A stretch of DNA of 22,799 nt from positions 1-22,799 of IMG/VR virus record IMGVR_UViG_3300010885_049859; one strand, written 5' to 3'. Shown here piece after piece: positions 7,465 through 14,100 of this stretch. The notes beneath the pieces were generated by a model. The model was not told the origin of the DNA and did not search any database. It saw nothing but the letters and a program-made list of their open reading frames with translations. Source of the stretch: a virus. Numbering within the stretch: the first letter of the stretch is position 1; every line of letters begins with the position of its first letter. Position numbers and translations under genes: made by a program.

Positions 7465-8861
7465 TGTCCTCCAGGATATAAACCTTGATAACTCTTGACC
7501 CAGGCAGTTCCGGTCCAGCGATATTGTAACTCTGTTGTAAGATTTGTAACATACTGTATATTATCTGGACTGCTAGTGCGATCAAAAGCAATTTGCCACT
7601 TTGTACCATCATATTCTACGATATCGTTGGCATGAGCTACCAAGGGTTGTTGTTCAGTACCTTCCCAGGCATTGGGATTACTTGTTCCAGGATTGCTCCA
7701 CGATCCTGTTGCCTGTGTAAACAGGTATCGTTGTCCTGCGGCAGCCGCCGGTAATCCTGATCCTGGTCCACTGACCAATGGGTCAATTACAGCCAAGATT
7801 GGAGCCAAGGTATTGGGCGGCACAGTACCGGTATTTACGGTAAACAACAAAAATCTATCATCAGTGGGATCATAGGCTACAGTTCCGGTAACATCTGTAC
7901 CATCGGGTTGTTCCAACGTGATGTAACTGATTCCGGGTCTCAAGGCACCATACAGGTTGACTATGCTGTGCCATAGCAAATTACTGTCAGGACTATCAGG
8001 AGCAGTCAAACTGGAATTAGGCTCGTCTATGGTCTGTTGTTGGCGTAATGCCTGCAATTTGTTGTCAATTAACAAGACTTGATAACCGTACGGTGTAAAT
8101 CGTTGTCTTGTACCTAACAACAAATCACTGTTAGATAAAGAATTAACTAAATCACCCTGGGCATCGTACACACTGGCAATAATACGCTCAATAACACCAA
8201 GTTTCTTGACCTTGGCCGGCGGAGTAATCCACATGGGTAGAGTAAATGACAGGGTAGCGATGTCAATAGGATTGTCGGCGTTAATAGGAATAGTTCTACT
8301 TGACCAACGCACATCCTTGAGGTACAGCACAGTTAAACTGGTCCAGTCTATATAATTATCGGTGCTTTGGATTTCTAGACTAGGGTTAAACAAGGTTAAT
8401 ATTTGCTCCAGCAACTGCATCTTTTGATTGGTATTGCTAGTCCAAATGTCAAGATTTATGGTCATTTCGTAGGGCACAGGCATGACACGTTCTATGGTAA
8501 ACGCATTACCTTGCGTGGTTTCGTAAGTATCAGTATCGGGATCATATGTACGCTGTCGTACTGCAATGTTACTTACAAAGTTGGGTTCTTGCATTCTAGG
8601 ACGATCGTATTTTAAATCTGTGATATAGAATGTCATTAGCGGAGTTGAAGGCATGTCGCTGGCTGAATTGTTCTGTAAAATAGTCTGTGCCTGACGACTA
8701 GCATCACCGTAACGTACCGGTACACGTACTAGAGTATCTGACTCGGACCCAGGACCTTGGCCAGCTTCGTTGGCACCAAACTCAACTTCAAAGTTTGAGA
8801 AGATACGGGCAAATTGTAGCAAGAATCGACGCAGCTGCTGGTCGTAAAAATATTGGGCCAT
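7446..8861 (-). CDS. 15: T4 gp15-like tail terminator/sheath stabiliser with C-terminal extension
   Basis: gp15 caps the tail tube and sheath and joins the tail to the neck. Residues 1 to about 235 follow the T4 gp15 pattern: 'YFYDQQLRRFLLQFARIFSN' at the N-terminus, 'LVRVPVRYGD', 'MTFYITDLKYDRPR', 'VMPVPYEMTINLDIW', then 'LLEQILTLFNPSLEI' and 'LSFTLPMWITPPAKV'. The protein is 471 residues, against about 270 in T4. The extra C-terminal half includes a DUF2793-like stretch from about 370 (GQRYLFTQATGSW, DIVEYDGTKWQIAF, LQYRWTGTAWVKSY), a type of module found on phage fibres and surface proteins. The ATG overlaps the stop of the gp14-like gene by one base, and the order gp14 then gp15 is the T4 order. 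The gp15 assignment is strong; the role of the extension is inferred. Confidence 0.85.
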   Translation of the reverse strand: MAQYFYDQQLRRFLLQFARIFSNFEVEFGANEAGQGPGSESDTLVRVPVRYGDASRQAQTILQNNSASDMPSTPLMTFYITDLKYDRPRMQEPNFVSNIAVRQRTYDPDTDTYETTQGNAFTIERVMPVPYEMTINLDIWTSNTNQKMQLLEQILTLFNPSLEIQSTDNYIDWTSLTVLYLKDVRWSSRTIPINADNPIDIATLSFTLPMWITPPAKVKKLGVIERIIASVYDAQGDLVNSLSNSDLLLGTRQRFTPYGYQVLLIDNKLQALRQQQTIDEPNSSLTAPDSPDSNLLWHSIVNLYGALRPGISYITLEQPDGTDVTGTVAYDPTDDRFLLFTVNTGTVPPNTLAPILAVIDPLVSGPGSGLPAAAAGQRYLFTQATGSWSNPGTSNPNAWEGTEQQPLVAHANDIVEYDGTKWQIAFDRTSSPDNIQYVTNLTTELQYRWTGTAWVKSYQGLYPGGQWTLVL

Positions 8862-10228
8862 TATCGTCCTGGAGGTCTTGGGTTAGGAGGCATAATGTTG
8901 CCACCTTGGTCACCGTTGTCGGGTTTGATTTCAAGTATTTGGCTGAGGCTCTGCCGACTAGGAATATTGCCAACATCTGTGGTGGGCACAGTGTATGTAT
9001 TGTTAACAAAACTGGCTCGTTGTGTAAGTGCTTGAGTGGCGTAGTCAAGATCGGTTCTGACGTTGTCAGTGATGGCCAACCAAGCCCGACCGTTGTAACG
9101 GAACAGGCGATTAGGGAAATAATCCAAACGCAAACAGTAGTCGCCTGAAGCCGGATGAGGAGGAAATTGAACACCTGGCATAACTGGCAAACCGTTTGGA
9201 GCACGACCATCACCGGTTAGGTAGCCTTGCACATATCCAAATCCGTTGGGAGCAACATCCAATGCTGGTTGATCGCCTGAGCTGGTAGGTCCAACCGACG
9301 TGCTAGTAACTCCATACGATCCTGGTTCTCCGTCTGTAGTTGTTGGCAGGATATAAAATTTAACATTATCATAACCTGATACTGGTACATCTTCGTAGGC
9401 CTGGGTAAGTATAGCATCGTTGAGCGCCAGATCTTTGGGTCTAGTTGTTTGTTTGTCGCCTACTGTGGTAGGTGTGGTTGGTGTCCAATATGGTAGGCCA
9501 GTAGCAGGATTGACAGCATCGATGGGTGTGCCAGCTGGCACATTGCCCGTGGCTGTGTAATAGGTTCCACCGTTGTTGACAATTTCGCCGTTGGGATAAA
9601 AATTGCCTGGATCCCAGATATTTTCTGGCATGAACGGTTGATTCATTATTTGGCTATACTCTTGAGCATTGACCAGGGGAGTAGCTTTAATGCGCCATAG
9701 GTGTGGCAACCAAGTGACACTGAATCCTTCGGATGCAAAGTTGGCATCCTGGATCACATAGTATCTAGCCAGGCTTTTGACCAGGGTAGTGTCCAACGGA
9801 TTGTAATCTCTGAGATTGGGTAATTCAATAACATCGCCTGTCATGAGCTTGCGACCAAACGTATCTATCATGTCATTATAGTGAAACTGTATAAACAAGG
9901 TATCACCATTTAAAAATAATCCAAACTGGGTTAAATCAAAATCTACGTCTTGTGTACGATACACGCCACGCATGACAAACACATCCGGGGCATACACACG
10001 ATCACGATTTTCTAACAACAACAAATCTTCAATATGCAACGGATCTGTTGTAGAATAGTTGGGTATAGTAGCGTCATTGTTGCCGTTGTCTGTGCCGGCG
10101 CCCTGTGGCCCTAAGTACTTGTGTACATAAATGTCAAGGCCGCCAACTGTGAACATTTCAGATATGGTACGATCCAAAAACTGATAATCATTGGTTCGAT
10201 TGGGGCGGTAAAGACTTAAACGTGGCAT
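8861..10228 (-). CDS. 14: T4 gp14-like neck protein with extra modules
   Basis: A 455-residue neck protein. Near the N-terminus 'FLDRTISEMFTVGGLDIYVHKYLGPQ' matches the gp14 theme of an acidic helix followed by 'G.DvYy.pR'. 'LLLENRDRVYAPDVFVMRGVY', 'FDLTQFGLFLNGDTLFIQFH', 'RKLMTGDVIELPNLRD' and 'YYVIQDANFASEGFSVTW' follow. Residues about 203-250 (IWDPGNFYPNGEIVNNGGTYYTA...YWTP) resemble a chitin/carbohydrate-binding 5/12-type module; 'GDYCLRLDYFPNRLFRYNGRAW' near 365 resembles decoration modules. I chose the ATG at 10228. The open frame runs to 10483, but that extension is antisense to another gene, crosses its promoter and looks non-protein-like. Another ATG two codons upstream (10234) is possible. 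No ribosome site is visible. Its place directly before gp15 supports the call. Confidence 0.7.
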   Translation of the reverse strand: MPRLSLYRPNRTNDYQFLDRTISEMFTVGGLDIYVHKYLGPQGAGTDNGNNDATIPNYSTTDPLHIEDLLLLENRDRVYAPDVFVMRGVYRTQDVDFDLTQFGLFLNGDTLFIQFHYNDMIDTFGRKLMTGDVIELPNLRDYNPLDTTLVKSLARYYVIQDANFASEGFSVTWLPHLWRIKATPLVNAQEYSQIMNQPFMPENIWDPGNFYPNGEIVNNGGTYYTATGNVPAGTPIDAVNPATGLPYWTPTTPTTVGDKQTTRPKDLALNDAILTQAYEDVPVSGYDNVKFYILPTTTDGEPGSYGVTSTSVGPTSSGDQPALDVAPNGFGYVQGYLTGDGRAPNGLPVMPGVQFPPHPASGDYCLRLDYFPNRLFRYNGRAWLAITDNVRTDLDYATQALTQRASFVNNTYTVPTTDVGNIPSRQSLSQILEIKPDNGDQGGNIMPPNPRPPGR

Positions 10229-10235
10229 AGTCATG

Positions 10236-10242
10236 TATTTAG
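10236..10242 (-). promoter_or_regulatory. Late promoter motif (CTAAATA) for the gp14-gp15-Nudix unit
   Basis: On the minus strand, CTAAATA is followed by 7 bases and then the chosen ATG of the gp14-like gene (10228). With usual -10 geometry the transcript would begin at about the start codon. The core is the same as the motif before gp13 and the second fibre. Confidence 0.5.
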
Positions 10243-10250
10243 CGGTTAGA

Positions 10251-10279
10251 TTGACTTGAAAATCAAAAGCCGGTATAAT
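10251..10279 (+). promoter_or_regulatory. Consensus sigma70-type promoter
   Basis: TTGACT (10251-10256), a 17-base spacer, then TATAAT (10274-10279). It is nearly a perfect host vegetative promoter. The ATG of the 83-residue gene begins after only 7 more bases, so the predicted start of transcription is at or beside the A of ATG. It lies back to back with the gp14 late motif. Confidence 0.82.
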
Positions 10280-10286
10280 TACGAGT

Positions 10287-10538
10287 ATGAATGAATTATA
10301 CGACCGGTTAGACCGTGCTGTAGTACAGGTAAATGCTGTTAAAAGCAAAGTGGCCAAACGCGATCTTATTCGAATGATCCGTGCTATTGATACGGCCATG
10401 ACAGCAGCAGACCAAGAATCAGTGGAGTGTCGCAGGGTCCGAAAAGAAACAGGCAAATATCGAGAGCTAGTGCAACAAGCCACCAGCTTGATTGATAATT
10501 TGGAAAAGCATATTACCTTTGCGGCACTTATCGGTTGA
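10287..10538 (+). CDS. Small helical protein of unknown function (83 aa)
   Basis: An 83-residue, strongly helical, charged protein (MNELYDRLDRAVVQVNAVKSK ... LVQQATSLIDNLEKHITFAALIG) with a heptad-like spacing of hydrophobic residues, suggesting a coiled coil or helical hairpin. There is no Cys, signal peptide or membrane span. It has a near-perfect sigma70-type promoter and no ribosome site, so its mRNA is probably leaderless and made early in infection. It is divergent from the gp14-like gene and followed by another unit with its own promoter. The short length and early-type promoter fit a host-takeover or regulatory protein, but nothing in the sequence names a target. The coding call is supported by the promoter-to-ATG spacing and by clean protein-like composition. 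Confidence 0.75.
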   Translation: MNELYDRLDRAVVQVNAVKSKVAKRDLIRMIRAIDTAMTAADQESVECRRVRKETGKYRELVQQATSLIDNLEKHITFAALIG

Positions 10539-10562
10539 CATTACAAAAATTTAATATACAAT
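10535..10562 (+). promoter_or_regulatory. Sigma70-type promoter upstream of the 381-aa gene
   Basis: TTGACA (10535-10540), a 16-base spacer, then TACAAT (10557-10562). Seven bases separate the -10 from the ATG at 10570, again predicting a leaderless message. The -35 overlaps the stop codon of the upstream gene. Confidence 0.72.
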
Positions 10563-10569
10563 AAAGACT

Positions 10570-11715
10570 ATGGCCAAATCAAACGAAATCAAAAGACTAA
10601 ACCCAAAAGGTGCCGAAACCAAATATGTAGGCTTTGAGCCCGAATGGAAATTCCAACCCACGGAGGAAAATCGCATCAGCAGTTTTGCTAATGCGTTCCA
10701 ATGGTACAACTATCATTATGGCAAAAAAGACGCCAAGGATATGCTGTGCCATTATTTAGAACATAATAATCGCCGAGTGGATGCCAAGACCATGCGTGGC
10801 ATCCCGGACAGCCAAATTCGCGTAACTCCGGCCTGGGTATGTCGTATGACCTTGCTGGGACTCATGCTCAATGAACATGAACAAAGCATTGTGGATGATC
10901 AAATCAGTGCCATGCTCCGAGTCAAGCAAGAAAAGAAACGTGAACAAAGTGAAGTTGATGCCGATACTGCCGTGGCCAAGCTCACAATCCAAGATCATCT
11001 ACGTGAAAAAGTATCTGAGTGCTGTGGCGAACTTGAAGGCATGTTTGATGATTTTGTTGTAGCCGGCGCCAAAATGTCAGCAGACTTTAGTCCAATCAAA
11101 CTCATGCGTGGCATGAACATTAGCCCCAACATGACAGGCACAGTGAGTCGTGTCTGGGAATTACGCCTGTCAGAATTTACAGAAGTGTTGGCTGGTACCG
11201 ATGCTGACCTGGTTGAAGGCTATAGCCACCTTACACGACTACAACTTCGTAATTGTGTTAAATTCTGTGAAACCGTAATTAACGATTGCAACAGTTATGT
11301 TCAACTGAAAAAAGTAGAACGCAAGCCACGTGCTAAGAAAGCCATCAGCCCAGAAAAGCTGACTCGTAAATTTAAGTTTATGAAGGAGTTTGAAGAACTC
11401 GGCCTTAAATCTGAACCAGTGACTAAGTTAGTCAATGCCACGGAAGCATGGTTGTATGATACAGCCAAGCGCAAATTAATACATGTCATGGCTGACAGTC
11501 ACATCGGCACGTTCACTGTCAAGGGCAGTGCTATCGTAGGTTTTGATGCTCAGACAACTGTACAGAAAACCTTACGCAAACCTGCTGAATCAATTAAAGC
11601 GGTTACCGGCGGTGGCAAGCCGGCTGCCCGTAAAGCATTCGCAGAAATCAAAGCTATAGAAACTAAATTTAACGGCCGTGGCAACGACAACATGATCATA
11701 CTTTGGGCTTGGTAA
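10570..11715 (+). CDS. Conserved-looking phage protein of unknown function (381 aa)
   Basis: I do not recognise a named family. The protein is basic and mostly helical, with no membrane segment. Visible segments are 'NPKGAETKYVGFEPEWKF' near the N-terminus; 'ANAFQWYNYHYGKKDAKDML'; a charged helix 'LRVKQEKKREQSEVDADTAV' near 115; 'ISPNMTGTVSRVWELRLSEF'; a Lys/Arg-rich linker 'KKVERKPRAKKAISPEKLTRKF' near 250; and a C-terminal strand-rich part with 'LIHVMADSHIGTFTVKGSAI' and 'KTLRKPAESIKAVTGGGKP'. The basic linker and overall charge would fit nucleic-acid binding, but this is only an inference. It has its own host-type promoter with predicted leaderless mRNA, unlike the structural neighbours, so it is probably not a virion protein despite lying between gp14 and gp13. 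Confidence 0.8.
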   Translation: MAKSNEIKRLNPKGAETKYVGFEPEWKFQPTEENRISSFANAFQWYNYHYGKKDAKDMLCHYLEHNNRRVDAKTMRGIPDSQIRVTPAWVCRMTLLGLMLNEHEQSIVDDQISAMLRVKQEKKREQSEVDADTAVAKLTIQDHLREKVSECCGELEGMFDDFVVAGAKMSADFSPIKLMRGMNISPNMTGTVSRVWELRLSEFTEVLAGTDADLVEGYSHLTRLQLRNCVKFCETVINDCNSYVQLKKVERKPRAKKAISPEKLTRKFKFMKEFEELGLKSEPVTKLVNATEAWLYDTAKRKLIHVMADSHIGTFTVKGSAIVGFDAQTTVQKTLRKPAESIKAVTGGGKPAARKAFAEIKAIETKFNGRGNDNMIILWAW

Positions 11716-11718
11716 ACA

Positions 11719-11726
11719 GCTAAATA
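11719..11726 (+). promoter_or_regulatory. Late promoter motif (GCTAAATA) for gp13
   Basis: GCTAAATA lies 23 bases before the gp13 ATG. CGGAG (11736-11740) with 9-base spacing provides the ribosome site. The core is the same as the motif before the gp14-like gene. Confidence 0.55.
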
Positions 11727-11749
11727 CAGGGAACACGGAGCTTCCTTAC

Positions 11750-12520
11750 ATGGCCATAGAAAATCAATCCAGCTTAGATACCCTAAAACAAAATCTCATC
11801 GATTATGTACGTCTACAACTAGGCGATCAAATTGTGGATATTGAGCTGGATGCTGAGCACTACGAAGCGGCTTATCAACGTACCATTGGTGTATATCGTC
11901 AGCGGGCACAAAACGCCTATGAAGAAAGTTATATCTTCATGGAGTTGGTAACCAACGTTAATATCTACGACCTGCCACAAGAAGTACAAACAGTACGTCA
12001 GATTTTCCGTAGAACCTTTGGCGACTCAACAGGCCCGTTTGCGTCAAACTTTGACCCATTCAGTCAAGCGTCATTGAACGTTTACCTGATGAACTTTAAC
12101 GTAGCCGGCGGTCTTGCCACCTATGATTTTTATAGTCAGTATGTAGAATTGGCCGGCCGTATGTTTGGTGCTTACATGAACTATACCTGGAATCCAGTCA
12201 CAAAGAAACTGCAACTGATCCGCGATCCCAAAGGCACCGGGGAAGCTGTGTTGGTTTGGTGTTACAATCTCAAACCAGAATTTAATCTCCTGAGCGATTT
12301 CCAAATTGTACAATGGATACGTGACTACATGGTGGCCAACTGCAAATTGATCATTGGTGAAGCACGTGAAAAATTTGGGCAGATCGCAGGCCCACAGGGT
12401 GGCGGCACCCTAAATGGTGCGGCTATGAAATCAGAAGCACAAGCATCAATGGACAAATTAGTTGAAGACCTCAAGAACTATGTGGATGGTTCACAGCCAC
12501 TCAGCTGGGTAATCGGCTAA
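11750..12520 (+). CDS. 13: T4 gp13-like neck protein
   Basis: gp13 forms, with gp14, the ring at the head portal to which the tail attaches. The N-terminus 'LKQNLIDYVRLQLGDQIVDIELDAEHYEAAYQRTI' matches T4 gp13 '[31 protein letters not shown]'. The C-terminus carries the family's 'IRDYMVANCKLIIGEAREKFGQI' helix, a 'PQGGGTLNGAAMKSEAQ' loop corresponding to 'LPGGVTIDGQRLIEEA', and a final 'LSWVIG' like T4 'FGILVG'. At 256 residues it is a little shorter than T4 gp13 (309). It has its own late-type promoter and a GGAG ribosome site. It is separated from gp14 and gp15, which lie on the opposite strand, so the usual 13-14-15 cluster has been broken up here. Confidence 0.88.
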   Translation: MAIENQSSLDTLKQNLIDYVRLQLGDQIVDIELDAEHYEAAYQRTIGVYRQRAQNAYEESYIFMELVTNVNIYDLPQEVQTVRQIFRRTFGDSTGPFASNFDPFSQASLNVYLMNFNVAGGLATYDFYSQYVELAGRMFGAYMNYTWNPVTKKLQLIRDPKGTGEAVLVWCYNLKPEFNLLSDFQIVQWIRDYMVANCKLIIGEAREKFGQIAGPQGGGTLNGAAMKSEAQASMDKLVEDLKNYVDGSQPLSWVIG

Positions 12521-12527
12521 CACTCAG

Positions 12528-12556
12528 TAGACTTTGTCCAAAAATCATGCTATACT
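12528..12556 (+). promoter_or_regulatory. Sigma70-type promoter upstream of the DexA-like gene
   Basis: TAGACT (12528-12533), a 17-base spacer, then TATACT (12551-12556). Six bases lie between the -10 and the ATG at 12563. The -35 is weaker than in the two upstream examples, but the geometry is the same. Confidence 0.58.
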
Positions 12557-12562
12557 CTTAGC

Positions 12563-13087
12563 ATGAGCACATCATTAATGATCGATATAGAAGGTTTAGG
12601 AACAGGTCCTGATGCGACCATTTTGACCATTGCGGCTCAAAGTTTTGACCCGTTTGGTCGAGGCTACTATGATCGTTGTTACTATGCTCGCATCACCCTG
12701 GAAAGCCAAGAAAACCGCACCATACAACAAGATACCATAGACTGGTGGGCCACTCAACCCGAAGCACAGGCCGAAGCATTCATGGAAGAAGGTCGTGTGG
12801 ATCTCGATCAAGCATTAGACAGCCTGTACAAGTTGGCCTGGCAACATAAATTTGTCTGGGCCAATGGACCCACGTACGACATGAACATTCTCGAGCATGC
12901 CTACAAGAGCTATGGCAAAAGCCTGCCTTGGCAGTTTTACAATGTGCGTGATGCCAGAACCATTTACAGCCTGTGGCCTGAGCTACCCAAGCCTCCTACC
13001 AGCCACCATGCCTTAGAAGATTGCCGTAGACAAATTGACATGCTACAAGCCACACTCAAACACTTAAATGTAAAGGAACTCAGATGA
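12563..13087 (+). CDS. dexA: DexA-like / DnaQ-fold 3'-5' exonuclease
   Basis: A 174-residue DEDD-type exonuclease. ExoI is 'MIDIEGLG' with D8 and E10; ExoII is 'ANGPTYDMNIL' with D106; ExoIII is 'HHALEDC' with H149 and D153 (the DEDDh pattern). 'DTIDWWATQPEAQ' near 57 parallels T4 DexA 'STIEWWKNQSPEAR'. Together with the compact size, this places it in the DexA/Rv2179c-like group, which degrades single-stranded DNA or RNA from the 3' end. T4 DexA is larger (about 227). Its expected role is host nucleic-acid breakdown or end trimming, in the cytoplasm. It has a host-type promoter with a predicted leaderless message and shares an ATGA start-stop overlap with the dNMP kinase gene. The exonuclease call is strong; the choice between DNA and RNA substrate is open. 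Confidence 0.88.
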   Translation: MSTSLMIDIEGLGTGPDATILTIAAQSFDPFGRGYYDRCYYARITLESQENRTIQQDTIDWWATQPEAQAEAFMEEGRVDLDQALDSLYKLAWQHKFVWANGPTYDMNILEHAYKSYGKSLPWQFYNVRDARTIYSLWPELPKPPTSHHALEDCRRQIDMLQATLKHLNVKELR

Positions 13088-13731
13088 TTATTGGAATTTG
13101 TGGATTTCAAAGCTCGGGCAAAGACACCATTGCTGACTACTTGCAAAACATCTACGGCTTTAAGCGTGACTCATTTGCCGCCACACTTAAAGATGCAGTG
13201 GCCGCCGTGTTTGGATGGGATCGTGAACTACTGGAAGGGCGCACTACAAAAAGTCGTGCCTGGCGCGAACAAGTGGATCCATGGTGGGCCGATCGTTTAG
13301 GAATGCCCGATTTAACTCCCCGCTTGGTCTTACAACGTTGGGGAACAGAAGTGGCCCGAAAATCGTGGCACGACGACACTTGGATCGCCAGTCTCGAAAA
13401 TAAACTAAATCGAGCGCATAACGATATTGTTATTACCGATGTCCGCTTCCCTAACGAAATACAGGCAGTTCGTAACGCCGGCGGTATTGTAATCCGTGTG
13501 GTGCGTGGGGATGAACCCGTCTGGTATAGCATCGCAAAACGGGCCAACAAAGGCGATGCAATGGCTCAACAACAGCTTAAAGATTTCAACATCCATCCAT
13601 CAGAAACTGCTTGGATTGGTACTGACTTTGACGCTGTTATTGATAATAACAGTGACGGACTTGACCCGTTATTTGCCCAAGTTAAACGTCTGGTTCAAGA
13701 TCTCCAGCAGACCAGGGCAGATCAGTCTTAG
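13084..13731 (+). CDS. 1: Deoxynucleoside monophosphate kinase (T4 gp1-like)
   Basis: A 215-residue P-loop kinase. The Walker A is G7-FQSS-G12-K13-D14-T15 in 'GICGFQSSGKDTIADYL', matching T4 gp1 'GVKRSGKDTTADFI'. 'LQRWGTEVARKSWHDDTWI' (83-101) and 'IVITDVRFPNEIQAVRNAGG' (115-134) are the family's substrate and lid regions; 'HPSE' (171-174) is also conserved. The enzyme phosphorylates dNMPs to dNDPs, feeding phage DNA synthesis with recycled host nucleotides, which suits its operon partner, the exonuclease. Its ATG overlaps the exonuclease stop as ATGA, so translation is coupled. Its last 50 bases overlap the opposing zinc-finger gene. An intrinsic terminator for this operon lies about 110 bases beyond the stop, inside that opposing gene. 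Confidence 0.92.
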   Translation: MIIGICGFQSSGKDTIADYLQNIYGFKRDSFAATLKDAVAAVFGWDRELLEGRTTKSRAWREQVDPWWADRLGMPDLTPRLVLQRWGTEVARKSWHDDTWIASLENKLNRAHNDIVITDVRFPNEIQAVRNAGGIVIRVVRGDEPVWYSIAKRANKGDAMAQQQLKDFNIHPSETAWIGTDFDAVIDNNSDGLDPLFAQVKRLVQDLQQTRADQS

Positions 13732-14041
13732 CAATTTCCACCACACAGTTCTGACAAACAGTCTTTAAATTTCTAAGAGCAGTATTGTGCAAATTTCCAT
13801 CTGCATGGTATACTAACAGTTGCGCCGCAAACTTGGCTCTAAACCCACATCGATCACATGTGGGTTTTTTCTTATACCCGGCCAACTCCCATTGTGGTTT
13901 TGCCGGTTTGATTCCTCGGCCTTTCCTGATACAGTAATCACACTGACTACGATAATATACCCGGTCGTCGCGATAACAATTTATCGCACATGACCGTTGT
14001 TTACAGGTTGGGCACTGGGGTCTCATGGCAATATTTACCAT
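13682..14041 (-). CDS. Small zinc-binding HNH/endonuclease VII-like protein
   Basis: A 119-residue protein with four Cys pairs: C10-C13, C34-C37, C62-C65 and C96-C99. The first two probably form one zinc ribbon. The last two frame 'LLVYHADGNLHNTALRNLKTVCQNC', with H79, D81, N83 and N91, which looks like the beta-beta-alpha metal motif of HNH or recombination endonuclease VII-like nucleases. A nuclease or a DNA-binding zinc protein is likely; the catalytic His pair is not complete enough to be sure. The start at 14041 gives MVNIAMRPQC. The Met at 14026 is a realistic alternative, because the -10-like TATACA lies only 5 bases before 14041. It overlaps the dNMP kinase 3' end by 50 bases and carries the plus-strand terminator of that operon within its codons 58-67. 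Confidence 0.75.
   Translation of the reverse strand: MVNIAMRPQCPTCKQRSCAINCYRDDRVYYRSQCDYCIRKGRGIKPAKPQWELAGYKKKPTCDRCGFRAKFAAQLLVYHADGNLHNTALRNLKTVCQNCVVEIAKTDLPWSAGDLEPDV
13841..13870 (+). terminator. Intrinsic terminator for the exonuclease-kinase operon, inside the opposing gene
   Basis: AAACCCACAT (13841-13850) pairs perfectly with ATGTGGGTTT (13858-13867) around CGATCAC. The T-run spans 13865-13870. It works only on the plus strand, since no T-run follows on the minus strand. On the minus strand it encodes KPTCDRCGF, including both Cys of the C62-C65 knuckle. Confidence 0.85.
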
Positions 14042-14046
14042 ATTTT

Positions 14047-14073
14047 TGTATAAAAACCTTACCGTAAGGGCAA
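14047..14073 (-). promoter_or_regulatory. Possible sigma70-type promoter for the zinc-finger gene
   Basis: On the minus strand, TATACA (14052-14047) lies 5 bases before the ATG. TTGCCC (14073-14068) could serve as -35 with a 15-base spacer, which is shorter than ideal. A small inverted repeat, CCTTAC-C-GTAAGG (14057-14069), lies between the two boxes and might be an operator. Confidence 0.35.
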
Positions 14074-14100
14074 GGATATACCGTTCTTTTTGACATAACC

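Noticed and set aside
8795-9148. Plus-strand open frame of 117 residues opposite gp14/gp15
   Set aside because: It is antisense to the well-supported gp14-gp15 junction, with no ribosome site or promoter.
10229-10483. N-terminal extension of the gp14-like frame up to an ATG at 10483 (540 aa in total)
   Set aside because: The extra 85 residues are antisense to the 83-residue gene, run across its consensus promoter and the CTAAATA motif, and have a Ser/Arg/Leu-rich composition unlike the rest. The gp14-like sequence starts at MPRLSLYRP.
14057-14069. CCTTAC-C-GTAAGG inverted repeat considered as a minus-strand terminator (TTTTT follows on that strand)
   Set aside because: The usable stem is about 5 bp with a tiny loop, and no gene upstream on that strand needs a terminator. 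An operator is equally likely, so no firm call is made.
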